Part shown: positions 1-8,418 of the stretch, piece by piece
Numbering within the stretch: position 1 is the stretch's first letter
Layout of the letters: the number at the start of each line of letters is the position of its first letter
NCBI RefSeq assembly: GCF_008000995.1
Contig: NZ_CP042828.1
Coordinates: 558,001 to 622,000, forward strand
From: Ruania zhangjianzhongii
GTDB lineage: Bacteria; Actinomycetota; Actinomycetes; Actinomycetales; Beutenbergiaceae
Reading direction: 5' to 3'
DNA length: 64,000 nucleotides
Made by a program: the position numbers and the translations under genes
The notes under the pieces: model-generated
Told to the model about the DNA's origin: nothing
Databases searched by the model: none
Seen by the model: only the letters and a program-made list of their open reading frames with translations

Positions 1-2
1 GC

Positions 3-731
3 CCGGTGGACGCTACCCACGTTTCGGTGACCGAGCGGCTGGTGGTGGCCTGGTACGTGGCGGAGCTGCACCGGCATGTGGGGCTGGCGGCGCACTACCG
101 TGCGCTGTTGGAGAACCATGGCGCCGACGGCGGAGCCTCCTCGGGTGCCTCGCTCACCGGTGCCGTGCTTGAGCTGGTCCGGGTGAGCGCGGGGTCCGGG
201 CCGTACGGGCGGTACCGGGAGCCGGGGCTGGCGGGGGAGTCCACCGACGGCCCGCGGCTGCGGATCGGCGCCGCGCTCGGGGATGGGGTTGCGGAACTGT
301 TCGGACCGCGCCTGACGGCGGCCCTGGAGCACGCGCACCTGCTGACCTTCCGGCCCCGGGAGTCCTCAGCGCAGGCACTGCAGGCCTTGCTCGAGGCGGG
401 CTGGTCGGCCACCGGGGTGGTGACGCTGTCCCAGCTGGTGGCGTTCGGCAGCTACCAGGTGCGAGTGGTGGATTCAATGGCGGTTCTCGCTGGGTATGAC
501 GAGCAGCGGGTGGGCGTGCGCGGCGGCAGTGCGGCCGCCAGGGGTGCCGCGGCAGGAATCGGGGATGGGGCTGCCGCGGGCTCTGCTCAGGGCGCTTCAG
601 CAGAAGCGGGGACCGGTAGCGCTCCCGCGGCAGCCCGAAGCGCTTCCGCTGAAGCGCCGTCGGGTGACCAGGTGGTCACCTACCCCGACCTGGACCGACC
701 GGAGGCCTTCACCCAGGAGCCGCTCGGCTAG
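3..731 (+). CDS. CMD-domain protein, Avi_7170-like (5' end outside window)
   Basis: The frame is open at the left edge, so the true N-terminus lies upstream; a GTG at 6 is only an in-frame codon. The visible part is helical and hydrophobic (VVAWYVAELHRH, ALLEAGWSATGVVTLSQLVA), like the carboxymuconolactone decarboxylase (CMD)-like partner usually found beside alkylhydroperoxidase-domain proteins of the Avi_7169 type. The next gene is such a protein and starts one base after this stop, so the two are probably co-translated. Residues about 165-225 form an Ala/Gly/Ser-rich low-complexity linker that looks inserted relative to the compact fold. Function is inferred from family and neighbour; no catalytic cysteines are visible in this part. 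Confidence 0.6.
   Translation, partial: PVDATHVSVTERLVVAWYVAELHRHVGLAAHYRALLENHGADGGASSGASLTGAVLELVRVSAGSGPYGRYREPGLAGESTDGPRLRIGAALGDGVAELFGPRLTAALEHAHLLTFRPRESSAQALQALLEAGWSATGVVTLSQLVAFGSYQVRVVDSMAVLAGYDEQRVGVRGGSAAARGAAAGIGDGAAAGSAQGASAEAGTGSAPAAARSASAEAPSGDQVVTYPDLDRPEAFTQEPLG
568..658. repeat. Two interleaved perfect inverted repeats in the linker of the CMD gene
   Basis: A 13-base arm at 568-580 is the exact reverse complement of 624-636, and an 11-base arm at 591-601 is the exact reverse complement of 648-658. The arms interleave (first, second, first, second), the geometry of an H-type pseudoknot rather than nested hairpins. They lie in codons for the Ala/Gly-rich linker, so biased codon use could produce them by chance. 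Confidence 0.5.
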
Positions 732-1268
732 GTGCCCTGGTTGGAGCCGCTGGCCGAGGACGAGCTCACCGAGCGGCACTACGACGGGCTGGTGGAGCGC
801 GCCCGCGGGAAAAACCCGTACTTCGCCCTGCTCGCCCGCGACCCGGAGGTGCTCGGCGCACGCACCCGCGCCGACCTGGACATCTTCACCAACGCCGACG
901 GCGGACTCGGCCGGGCCGAGCGCGAACTGGCTGCCGCCGCCACCTCCCGGGTGAACGGCTGTGTCTTCTGCGCGCACGTGCATGCGCGCGTGGCCGCTCG
1001 GGAGTCGGGCCGGGTCGAGGACGTGCAGCGGCTGCTGGATGAGGGCGCGGAGGCGCGCGTCGATGCCACCTGGGATGCGGTGATCGACGCTTCCGCCGCG
1101 CTCGCAGCCACCCCGCCGTCGTTGGGTCCAGCCCAGGTGGACCAGCTCCGGGCGGTGGGCCTGGACGATCAGGCCGTGGCCGATGCGCTCAGCAGCGCGG
1201 CGTTCTTCAACTGGGCGAACCGGTTGATGCTCTCCCTCGGCGAACCGCGCGTCCCGCGCCGCCGCTGA
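732..1268 (+). CDS. Alkylhydroperoxidase-domain (CMD) protein, Avi_7169-like
   Basis: A 178-residue CMD/AhpD-like protein starting at GTG 732, immediately after the preceding stop. It carries the peroxidase signature CVFCAHVHA at about residues 75-83, that is Cys-x2-Cys-x3-His, with acidic residues just upstream. In AhpD-like proteins this cysteine pair reduces peroxides using thiol reductants. The N-terminal WLEPLAEDELTERHYDGLV and the helix ending in NWANRLMLSLGEPR fit the AhpD-like subfamily that pairs with a second CMD protein. Such pairs are often linked to flavin monooxygenase and transporter genes, which would lie left of the window. The physiological substrate is unknown. Confidence 0.75.
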   Translation: MPWLEPLAEDELTERHYDGLVERARGKNPYFALLARDPEVLGARTRADLDIFTNADGGLGRAERELAAAATSRVNGCVFCAHVHARVAARESGRVEDVQRLLDEGAEARVDATWDAVIDASAALAATPPSLGPAQVDQLRAVGLDDQAVADALSSAAFFNWANRLMLSLGEPRVPRRR

Positions 1269-1642
1269 GTGACCGGTACGTAGCCGGCCTCGCCGCCTAT
1301 TGCGAGCCCGGACGTCCGCCAGTTCACCGCGGGGGCGCTGCGAGTGGTCAAAATTTGTTGCTGAGATCGCGCCCAGGCAACGGATTCCGTCCAGTCGGTA
1401 CCGTCTGGCCAGGGACTCGGTAGGTCTGGCCACCGTGACTCGGCGACCGGACCGGACGGAGCGTAATCGCCGCCACAAATGCGCGCAACCCATGCAGTTC
1501 AGCCATTTCGACCGTATCCTGAACCGTCGGCTGAGTCGCGTTTGTCCCGAGCGGTAGCTGGCGCGGGCCCGGAACCGTCCCTTGGGTCGCGCCTGTTGTG
1601 CAGCCGACCTGCCCCCACCGTCCATTGCGAACCAGGAGCCTG
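1269..1642. other. Intergenic region upstream of the sigma-factor gene
   Basis: No convincing gene in these 374 bases. A direct repeat GTCTGGCCA occurs at 1403 and 1424. A GGAACC at 1571-1576 resembles the -35 element of ECF-type promoters, with GTT about 18 bases downstream, so the sigma factor could autoregulate; this is weak evidence. The ribosome binding site AGGAG at 1634-1638 belongs to the next gene. Confidence 0.35.
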
Positions 1643-3883
1643 ATGTCGGTCGCGCAGCAGCAGCCTGCTCCGACCTCGGAACCCGGAAGTGACCGGGCCG
1701 TGGTCGAGGCCGTGCGTGCCGGCGAGATCAGCCAGTTCGCGCTGCTCTACGAACGCTACAGCCGTGAGGCGATGGGCATCGCCCGCCGGCAGGTCGGCGC
1801 CGATGAAGCGCAGGACCTGGTGCAGGAGACGTTTGCGAAGGTGCTGCGCGCGATCCAGAACGGTGGCGGGCCCACGGAGGACGTTGCCGGATACATCTTC
1901 CGGACGCTGCGCAACCTGAGGATCGACCGCGGCGGGCAGCGCGAGTTCGCCACCGACGATGTGGAGAGCGCGGGCCCCGCCGGACTCTGGGTGGTGCCGG
2001 ACACCTCCGACGAGGTCCTCGACCGGGGGCTGGTCTCCGATGCGTTCGCCGAACTACCGCCGCGTTGGCGCGAGGTGCTCTGGCTCACCGAGGTGGAGGG
2101 GGTCGGTCCCGGGGAGCTCTCCGACCGGATGGGGATCAAGGCGACGGCGGTCTCCACCCTGTCGTTGCGCGCTCGCGCGGGGTTCCGGTCCGCCTGGCTG
2201 CAGGCACACGTGCGCGCGGGGTCGGCACCGAGCGGATGCCGACCAGTGGTCACCCGCCTGGGGGACTATCAGACGGGGCGGCTGTCCAGTCGGCGGCGGG
2301 CGCAGGTGGAGTCGCACCTGGACGAGTGCGACCACTGCCCGGCCGTGGTGGCCGAGCTGGCGGCGGTCTCCGGGCACATGGGCGCGCTGCTGCTGCCCGT
2401 TGTGGTGCTGGCGCCGAAGGCTCTGTGGTGGGTGTTCGGCGGCTGGGGCGTCAAGGCCGGTTTCCTGCTCTGGGGCACGAAGGCGACGCTGAACCGGCTG
2501 CGGGACCCGAAGGTGGCTGCTGGCTCGGTGGGCGGCGCGGCGACCGTGGCGGTGGTGACCGCTGTGGCGATGGCGATGACTGCGCCGCCGGAGCCCCCTC
2601 CGGCGGCGGGCCCTGCGCCGAGTGCCAGTGCTCCCGCGCCGAACAGCTCGGGACAGAGCTCCTCCAGCTCAGGCTCGTCCACCGGCGACGACCAGGCCGA
2701 GCCCGATGATGCTGAGGAGCCCGCCGACCAGCCGGAGCCGGCTGACTCTCCAGCATCTGTTCCGGCGGCGCCGGTCGACCCCGGCCCTGAGCCGGTTGAT
2801 CCAGCGCCGGTGCAGCAGGATTCTCCGGCGCCGGCAGAAGAGCCAGTGGATGAGCCGACACAGGCGTCGGAGCCCGACGACCCGGCGCCGGAGCCGGAAG
2901 AACCGACCGACGAACCGACAGATCCCGCACCAGAGCCAGAAGAGCCGGAGACCACGGCTCCCGATGCCCCCATCGTCACCGATGCGCCAGCTGGACAGAC
3001 CACCATGGTCTACGGGGGCACGCTCGAGCTGACCGGTACCGACGCGGTCCCGGGCGCGAGGATCACAGCGACCGATGCCGACGGTGACCCGGTGGCGGAG
3101 GGCCAGGTCGATGACGACGGCAACTGGACCCTCGAGATAGGAAATCCCGGGTCCGGGGGCGAGCCCGGCGGTGGGATGCCCGGGCTGGCCAGCGGCGGGA
3201 CGGCATCGAGGAGCGTGACCGCTCGCGGACTTGCTGACGTCGCTGCCGAGCGCGGTGATGAGGACGACGACGACCGCGGCGATGGAGGCGATGATGATGA
3301 GGGCGACGAGGGTGCTGGCGACGACGACGCAGGCGACGGTGTGGCCGAGGACGGTGAGGGCACGACTGACGGGGGCCACTACTTCACGCTGACTCAGACG
3401 GTCCCGGACGGGGCTTCCGACGAGTATGCGGGGGCGTCCGAGCCGGTGACAGTGGGGCCGTTCAGCTGGGTGGCTCCGCTCGCGGTGCTCAGTCCGGAGG
3501 ACGGCGGCGAAGCAGAAGTCACCCAATCAGGCGGCGGGTGGGCCGACTACATCTGGGTGGAGTACCAGCACGACTGCCGGTTCGACGTTCAGTTCTTCCT
3601 CAACGGGAGCCCGGTGGAACTCCACGACCTTGTGCCGATCGATGTATGTGATCCGACCTCGGGTCTGCTGACCGGCAGGGACCATCTTCATGGCGTCACG
3701 TCTCGCTCGTACGAGCTCGCCATGCAGTACGTGGACGACGATGGTGAACTCGTCGGCAACCCGGCCACCGTGTGCTTTACCGCCGTCTCTACCAGGGACG
3801 CGGGCGAGGACGACGGTGATGGCGACGATTCCGGCGACGACCGCGACTGTCCCGAGCCAGACTCCGAGCCCACCGGTAGCTAA
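1643..3883 (+). CDS. ECF sigma factor fused to zinc finger, membrane segment and exported acidic/Ig-like region
   Basis: A 746-residue multidomain protein. ATG 1643 follows AGGAG by 4 bases; an earlier in-frame GTG at 1598 lacks such a site. Residues about 28-95 are sigma region 2 (DEAQDLVQETFAKVLRA). Residues 135-190 are sigma region 4 (LPPRWREVLWLTEVEG plus a helix-turn-helix). Residues 200-255 contain an anti-sigma-like zinc finger (HLDECDHC). A hydrophobic stretch and a probable membrane helix (VAVVTAVAMAMTA) follow near 300-320. Beyond it come a Pro/Glu/Ser-rich linker, an Ig-like unit (LELTGTDAVPGARITATDAD), a very Asp-rich run and a C-terminal beta domain with four cysteines. ECF sigmas with C-terminal ZAS and exported extensions are known in Actinobacteria; here sensor and sigma are one chain, and release from the membrane is an inference. 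Confidence 0.85.
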   Translation: MSVAQQQPAPTSEPGSDRAVVEAVRAGEISQFALLYERYSREAMGIARRQVGADEAQDLVQETFAKVLRAIQNGGGPTEDVAGYIFRTLRNLRIDRGGQREFATDDVESAGPAGLWVVPDTSDEVLDRGLVSDAFAELPPRWREVLWLTEVEGVGPGELSDRMGIKATAVSTLSLRARAGFRSAWLQAHVRAGSAPSGCRPVVTRLGDYQTGRLSSRRRAQVESHLDECDHCPAVVAELAAVSGHMGALLLPVVVLAPKALWWVFGGWGVKAGFLLWGTKATLNRLRDPKVAAGSVGGAATVAVVTAVAMAMTAPPEPPPAAGPAPSASAPAPNSSGQSSSSSGSSTGDDQAEPDDAEEPADQPEPADSPASVPAAPVDPGPEPVDPAPVQQDSPAPAEEPVDEPTQASEPDDPAPEPEEPTDEPTDPAPEPEEPETTAPDAPIVTDAPAGQTTMVYGGTLELTGTDAVPGARITATDADGDPVAEGQVDDDGNWTLEIGNPGSGGEPGGGMPGLASGGTASRSVTARGLADVAAERGDEDDDDRGDGGDDDEGDEGAGDDDAGDGVAEDGEGTTDGGHYFTLTQTVPDGASDEYAGASEPVTVGPFSWVAPLAVLSPEDGGEAEVTQSGGGWADYIWVEYQHDCRFDVQFFLNGSPVELHDLVPIDVCDPTSGLLTGRDHLHGVTSRSYELAMQYVDDDGELVGNPATVCFTAVSTRDAGEDDGDGDDSGDDRDCPEPDSEPTGS

Positions 3884-4270
3884 CTCCTCCCGCGCTGTGA
3901 CTTAGTTCACATCCATTCTCGCGTGACATTCGACGACAGACCCGGTCGTACCTCATATCAAGCCACCTCGTGACTTGAAGCAGGACGGCTGGGTGTCATC
4001 GAACGTCGCAGTGCCGCAGGGGGGTACTGGATCGGAGACGGCACCGCAGCCGAGTACGTCGCCACGGGCGGGTTCGGAGGCACAACCGGACCCGTCCGGG
4101 GCGTCGGTTGGGGGTGGGCCGCCGCGGCGGCGGGGTTTGCACGGCCCCGTCGCCGGGCCCACCACGCACACCCACCCCACCGACCATGGCGACCTCACCT
4201 GGTCCTCGTACGCTCCGCCGTCGTGATCTGGCTGCCTGCGCACCTGCGCGGCACAGACCCTGGTGCGACG
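3884..4270. other. Intergenic region between sigma fusion and amidohydrolase
   Basis: No gene supported in these 387 bases. Short GC-rich self-complementary runs are present, for example CCGGACCCGTCCGG at 4086-4099 and a GCC/GGC-rich palindrome near 4119-4132. They could form terminators for the upstream gene. Small open frames here have no ribosome binding site and look like GC-rich noise. Confidence 0.35.
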
Positions 4271-5563
4271 ATGGCCAGCATGGACCGCGCACACCGCAAC
4301 GACGGCTTCGCCGACCTGATCCAGCTCCGCCGGGACCTGCACCGCCGCCCCGAGCTGGGCTTCACCGAGATCGAGACCGCCGCCCGGGTGATCACCGAGC
4401 TCACCGGCGTGGCCGACGACGTCCGCTACGGCTCGGACGTGCTGGACACCGCTGCGGCACCCAGTCTGCCCGCCGACGCGGAGCTCGCTGAGGCGCGCGA
4501 GCGCGCGAGGACCGCCGGAGTGCGCGCGGATCTGGTCGAGGCGCTCGGCTACGGGGCTACCGGCGTGGTGGCCACCGTCGCCGGCGACCGGCCCGGACCG
4601 GTGCTAGCGCTGCGGTTCGACATGGACGCCCTCCCGGTCACCGAAGATGACTCCGACGCTCACCTGCCGGTCCGGGAAGGTTTCGCCTCCCAGCGAGCAG
4701 GGTTGATGCACGCCTGCGGCCACGACGGCCACACCGCGATCGGGGTGGAGCTGGTCCGCCGGCTGGCGGCCGAGCGACACTTCGCCGGCACGGTGCGGGC
4801 GATCTTCCAACCCGCGGAGGAAGGGGTCCGCGGTGCCACTCCGATGGTCGCCGCGGGCGTGCTCGACGGTGTGGAGGTGATGTTCGGGGTGCACCTGGGC
4901 CTGAATCTGCCGGTCGGAGAGGTCTCTGGCGGGGTGGAGGGTGTGATGGCCACGCGTAAGTTCACCGCTGCCTTCACCGGCCAGGCTGCGCACGCGGCGC
5001 TCGCCCCGGCCGAAGGGCGCAATGCGCTCCTCGCCGGTGCCAGCGCGGCGCTCGGTCTGCATGCTCTGCCGCCGATCTCCGGGGCCACTACCCGGGTGAA
5101 CGTGGGCCGGATGATCGCCGGCACCACGCCCAACGTGATCGCCGAACACGCGTTGCTCGCGTGCGAGATCCGCGCCTCCGACGACGCCGCCCTCGCGGCC
5201 CTGGACGCGCGCGCCGAGCAGGTGATCGCCGGTGCAGCGACCATGTATGACGTGGCAGCCACCGTTCGCACCACCGGGGCCTCGCTGGTCGCCCAGTGCG
5301 ACGCCACCGTCGTCGACCCGATGCTCGCCGCGGCTGAGACTGTGCCCGGTATCGAGCGAGCCCACCGGTCCGCGGTGATGAATGCCAGCGACGACATCAC
5401 CGTGATGATGCACGCCGTACAAGAAGCCGGCGGCCGGGGAACCTACGCCGTGGTCGGCGCGAGTAATCCGGCACCGCACCACAACCGCCGCTTCGATGTG
5501 GACGAGGCCGCGTTGCCCCTGGCGGTGGACTGGCTCGAGGCCGCCGTGCGCATGGGTATGTGA
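4271..5563 (+). CDS. M20 family metallo-amidohydrolase
   Basis: About 430 residues of the M20 aminoacylase/amidohydrolase family, which hydrolyse N-acyl or amide bonds with a di-metal centre. Visible family features are LRRDLHRRPELGF near the N-terminus, RFDMDALPVTE, the metal-binding MHACGHDGHTA, the catalytic FQPAEEG, and a late HHNRRFDVDE-type segment. No signal peptide, so it should act in the cytoplasm on an imported acylated amino acid, hippurate-like compound or IAA-type conjugate; the substrate cannot be deduced. The start is uncertain: ATG 4271 and ATG 4280 are both plausible, GTG 4223 less so, and none has a good ribosome binding site. The stop overlaps a short duplicated GGGTATGTGAGCG. 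Confidence 0.85.
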   Translation: MASMDRAHRNDGFADLIQLRRDLHRRPELGFTEIETAARVITELTGVADDVRYGSDVLDTAAAPSLPADAELAEARERARTAGVRADLVEALGYGATGVVATVAGDRPGPVLALRFDMDALPVTEDDSDAHLPVREGFASQRAGLMHACGHDGHTAIGVELVRRLAAERHFAGTVRAIFQPAEEGVRGATPMVAAGVLDGVEVMFGVHLGLNLPVGEVSGGVEGVMATRKFTAAFTGQAAHAALAPAEGRNALLAGASAALGLHALPPISGATTRVNVGRMIAGTTPNVIAEHALLACEIRASDDAALAALDARAEQVIAGAATMYDVAATVRTTGASLVAQCDATVVDPMLAAAETVPGIERAHRSAVMNASDDITVMMHAVQEAGGRGTYAVVGASNPAPHHNRRFDVDEAALPLAVDWLEAAVRMGM

Positions 5564-5677
5564 GCGTGCGTACGGGTATGTGAGCGAGGGCACGGCCGGA
5601 GCAGTGACTTCCGCCGCACGGTCGGGAAGAGTGGGGGCAGCAGTGCTGCGGGTCGCTGCGTGCGAGAGAGGACGGAC

Positions 5678-6619
5678 ATGAAGAGGCAGCCCCCTACCCA
5701 TGGGCGTGACCACAGCCACAATCACGCCGTGACCGCCACCAGCGCGAACCGGCGCAAGCTGGTTGCGGTGCTGGCGATCACCCTCTCCGTGATGGTGGTC
5801 CAGGCGATCGGCGCCTGGATCTCCGGTTCGTTGTCCCTGCTCGCGGACGCCGGGCACATGCTCACCGACTCCGCCGGTGTGGCGATCGCGCTGCTCGCCG
5901 CCACTCTGGCCACACGGCCGGCCACCGACCTACGCACCTTCGGCTGGCAACGCGCGGAGATCCTCGCGGCCCTGGCGAACGCCACCGTGCTGTGCGCCGT
6001 CGGGGTGCTGGTGATCCGGGAAGCCTTCCTGCGCTGGGGCGCCGAGCCGGAAGTGGAGTCCGGCATCATGCTCGGCGCCGCCGTGCTCGGCGCGATCGCC
6101 AACCTGGTCTCCCTGGCCATCCTCACCAAGGCGCGCGGGCAGAGCCTGAACATGCGCGGCGCCTACCTGGAGGTGTTCGGCGACCTGCTCGGCTCGGTTG
6201 CCGTGATCGCCGCCGCCATCGTGATCATGACCACCGGCTGGGTCCGGGCCGACGCCATCGCCTCGTTCGCGATCGGACTGCTCATCCTGCCCCGGGCGAT
6301 CCTGCTGCTCAAGGATGTGGCGGACGTTCTGCTGGAGTCCACCCCCAAAGATGTGGACCTGACCCGGGTGCGCGAGCACATCGCCGGCATCCCGGGCGTG
6401 GTGGACGTGCACGACCTGCACGCCTGGACCATCACCAGCGGAGTGCCAGTGCTCTCCGCGCACGTGGTCCTCGATGCCGATGAGGTGGACTACGAGCTCG
6501 GCTGCCGCACCCTGGACGCGCTCGACGAGTGCCTGGAGGGCCACTTCGACGTGGCGCACTGCACCTTCCAGCTCGAGCCGAAGGGACACCTGCGGCACGA
6601 GCGTGCCGTGCACGACTGA
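5678..6619 (+). CDS. Cation diffusion facilitator (CzcD-like) zinc/heavy-metal exporter
   Basis: A 313-residue membrane protein of the cation diffusion facilitator family, which exchanges Zn2+, Co2+ or Cd2+ for protons. ATG 5678 follows GAGAGGA at a good distance. A His-rich N-terminus (HGRDHSHNH) precedes six predicted membrane helices. The transport-site motifs are SLLADAGHMLTDSAG in helix 2 (HxxxD) and a matching Asp in helix 5. The cytoplasmic C-terminal domain with DVHDLHAWTITSG is typical of the CzcD branch. No metal regulator sits beside it. Confidence 0.88.
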   Translation: MKRQPPTHGRDHSHNHAVTATSANRRKLVAVLAITLSVMVVQAIGAWISGSLSLLADAGHMLTDSAGVAIALLAATLATRPATDLRTFGWQRAEILAALANATVLCAVGVLVIREAFLRWGAEPEVESGIMLGAAVLGAIANLVSLAILTKARGQSLNMRGAYLEVFGDLLGSVAVIAAAIVIMTTGWVRADAIASFAIGLLILPRAILLLKDVADVLLESTPKDVDLTRVREHIAGIPGVVDVHDLHAWTITSGVPVLSAHVVLDADEVDYELGCRTLDALDECLEGHFDVAHCTFQLEPKGHLRHERAVHD

Positions 6620-6649
6620 GCGCTCGGGACGCCGACTTCCCGAGCAAAC

Positions 6650-6767
6650 GGTAGATCGCTCTAATGATCTGTCGCGATGCCGGAGGGCGTGACCGATCCG
6701 TGCTGGAGTCCGTGCTGATTCCGGCATTGACAGTGCTTGGCAGCTATCCTAATGTGATCGATCTACC
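6650..6767 (+). promoter_or_regulatory. Promoter and LacI-type operator sites for the TRAP operon
   Basis: A consensus -35 TTGACA (6727-6732) is followed after 17 bases by TAATGT (6750-6755). Overlapping the likely transcription start is CGATCTACC (6759-6767). Its reverse complement GGTAGATCG also occurs at 6650-6658, and a near-copy GTTAGATCG at 10846-10854 overlaps the promoter between the LacI gene and the CoA-transferase operon. The three sites align as GKTAGATCGM plus a degenerate second half, which suggests one LacI-family repressor controls both units. Confidence 0.6.
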
Positions 6768-6850
6768 AAGGGTGATGAGCAGACCGCTCAGCGTCCGCAG
6801 GCGTCCTTGGTACGAAACGCAGCTCACTGTCGACTGAGAAGGGTCACCCC

Positions 6851-7885
6851 ATGAGTACCCCGTTCACCCGCCGCCACCTTCTGGTGACCACCACTGCCTC
6901 CGTGCTCGTGCTCGGTCTCGCGGCGTGCAGCCAAGATGCCATCGATGGCGAAGCAGCTGAGGGAGAGACGTTCACCCTCGTCGCCGGCCACCAGCTTGCT
7001 GCAGACACCCCCTTCGACGAGGGCCTGGACCACTTCGCCGAACTGGTCGAGGAGTACACCGACGGTCAGGTGACCGTCGAGGTGCATCCGAATGCCGAGC
7101 TCGGCACCGAGACGGAGATGTTCCAGGCGATGCAGTCCGGGACGATGGACGTCGCGATCGTCGCCCCCGGCTCGATCGCAGAGTTCGTTCCGGAGACCTC
7201 GATCTTGTCCATGCCCTTCCTGGTCACCACCCGGGAACAGCGGGACGCGATCATCGAGGGACCGATTGCCGAGGAACTGGCCGGCTCGATGGAGGAGACC
7301 GCCGGGATCTTCCCGATGACCTACTTCGGTGGCGGGATCCGGCAGATGTTCTTCACCGAGCCGGCGCAGAGTCTGCAGGACGTGGAGGGCCGCCTGTTCC
7401 GGGTCCAGCCCTCTGAGGTGCTCACCGACTCCTTCGCTGCCGTCGGTCTGGAACCGACGGTGGTCGCCTACAACGAGCTCTACAACGGTCTGCAGACCGG
7501 TGTGGTGGACGGAGCGGAGAACGAGTCGGTGTTCATCGACTCGCAGAAGTTCTACGAGCCGGCCCCGAACATCCTGGTGACCAACCACGAGGTGACCATC
7601 CGACCGCTCGTCGTCGCGCGGGCGTCGCTGGACCGGTTGCCGGAGGACGTGCAGGAGCAGGTACTCCAGGCCGCGACCGAGGCCGGTGAGTTCGAGCGCG
7701 ACCTCGAGGCAGAGACCGATGACGAGATCCTCCAGCAGCTGGGGGAGATGGAGGGCGTCACGCTTGAGGAGGCCGATGTCTCCGGTGCGATCGACGACGT
7801 TCGCCCAGTCTGGGAGGAGTACGCCGCCCAGTGGGGCGCAGAGGACATGCTCCAGCAGATCATTGACCTGCGGGAGGACGCATGA
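6851..7885 (+). CDS. TRAP transporter solute-binding lipoprotein (DctP family)
   Basis: A 344-residue extracytoplasmic binding protein of a tripartite ATP-independent periplasmic (TRAP) transporter. The N-terminus has a twin arginine (TRRHLL) followed by a hydrophobic stretch and the lipobox LGLAAC with lipid-anchoring Cys26, so it is probably a Tat-exported lipoprotein. The DctP fold shows in RLFRVQPSEV, where the Arg usually binds the ligand carboxylate, and in YNELYNGLQTGVVDGAENE. GAGAAGGG lies just upstream of ATG 6851. It is the first gene of a DctPQM operon, overlapping the small permease by 4 bases. The ligand is likely an organic acid; its identity is not visible. Confidence 0.9.
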   Translation: MSTPFTRRHLLVTTTASVLVLGLAACSQDAIDGEAAEGETFTLVAGHQLAADTPFDEGLDHFAELVEEYTDGQVTVEVHPNAELGTETEMFQAMQSGTMDVAIVAPGSIAEFVPETSILSMPFLVTTREQRDAIIEGPIAEELAGSMEETAGIFPMTYFGGGIRQMFFTEPAQSLQDVEGRLFRVQPSEVLTDSFAAVGLEPTVVAYNELYNGLQTGVVDGAENESVFIDSQKFYEPAPNILVTNHEVTIRPLVVARASLDRLPEDVQEQVLQAATEAGEFERDLEAETDDEILQQLGEMEGVTLEEADVSGAIDDVRPVWEEYAAQWGAEDMLQQIIDLREDA

Positions 7886-8418
7886 CGGCGGTGGCCGATC
7901 GCCTCTACCGCGTTCTCCTGGTCGCCGTCACGGCTCTCCTCGGGGTGCTGACGGTGGTGGTCTCGTATCAGGTGATCGGACGGTACATCTCCTTCATCCC
8001 ACGGGCGCTGTGGACGGAGGAGATCGCGCGGCTGTGCCTGGCGTGGTTGGTGTTCCTCGGAGCGGCACTCGCCGTGCGCCGGCATGAGCACTTCCTCATC
8101 GACGTGATCCCCGCGAAGGTGGCGGAGCGCATCCGCAAGCCTCTGCAGCTGACCATCATCGTGATCACAGCGCTGGGTGCGTTGGTGCTGCTCATCGGGG
8201 GGCTGCAGTTTGCCGGCACCGGTGCCTCGCGCGTCTCCACCACTTCGGGGATCAGGCTGGTGTGGGCGTACGCGTCCATGCCGGTGGCCGGCCTGAGCAT
8301 GCTCATCTTCCTCGCCGAGCTCGCTCTTCGCACGCTCCGTGGGGAGAAGGTCGAGGAGATCGGCTCGGCCCTCGTCGAGGCCGATACACCCGGCATCGCT
8401 GATGAGGAGGCCAGCTGA
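7882..8418 (+). CDS. TRAP transporter small permease (DctQ family)
   Basis: A 178-residue protein with four predicted membrane helices, the DctQ subunit that joins the large permease in the membrane. The sequence between helices 1 and 2 (WTEEIARLCLAWLVFLGAAL) is the usual DctQ signature, and VRRHEHFLIDV follows. It overlaps the binding-protein gene by ATGA and shares one base with the next start, so the three subunits are translationally coupled. It has no activity without DctM. Confidence 0.9.
   Translation: MTAVADRLYRVLLVAVTALLGVLTVVVSYQVIGRYISFIPRALWTEEIARLCLAWLVFLGAALAVRRHEHFLIDVIPAKVAERIRKPLQLTIIVITALGALVLLIGGLQFAGTGASRVSTTSGIRLVWAYASMPVAGLSMLIFLAELALRTLRGEKVEEIGSALVEADTPGIADEEAS

Noticed and set aside
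597-1625. Long minus-strand open frame opposite the CMD genes
   Set aside because: It is antisense to two well-supported genes, is Arg/Gly-rich with no recognisable domain, and reflects high GC content.
3975-4226. Possible small gene between the sigma fusion and the amidohydrolase
   Set aside because: There is no ribosome binding site, and the composition is Pro/Gly-rich and low-complexity with overlapping frames on both strands.
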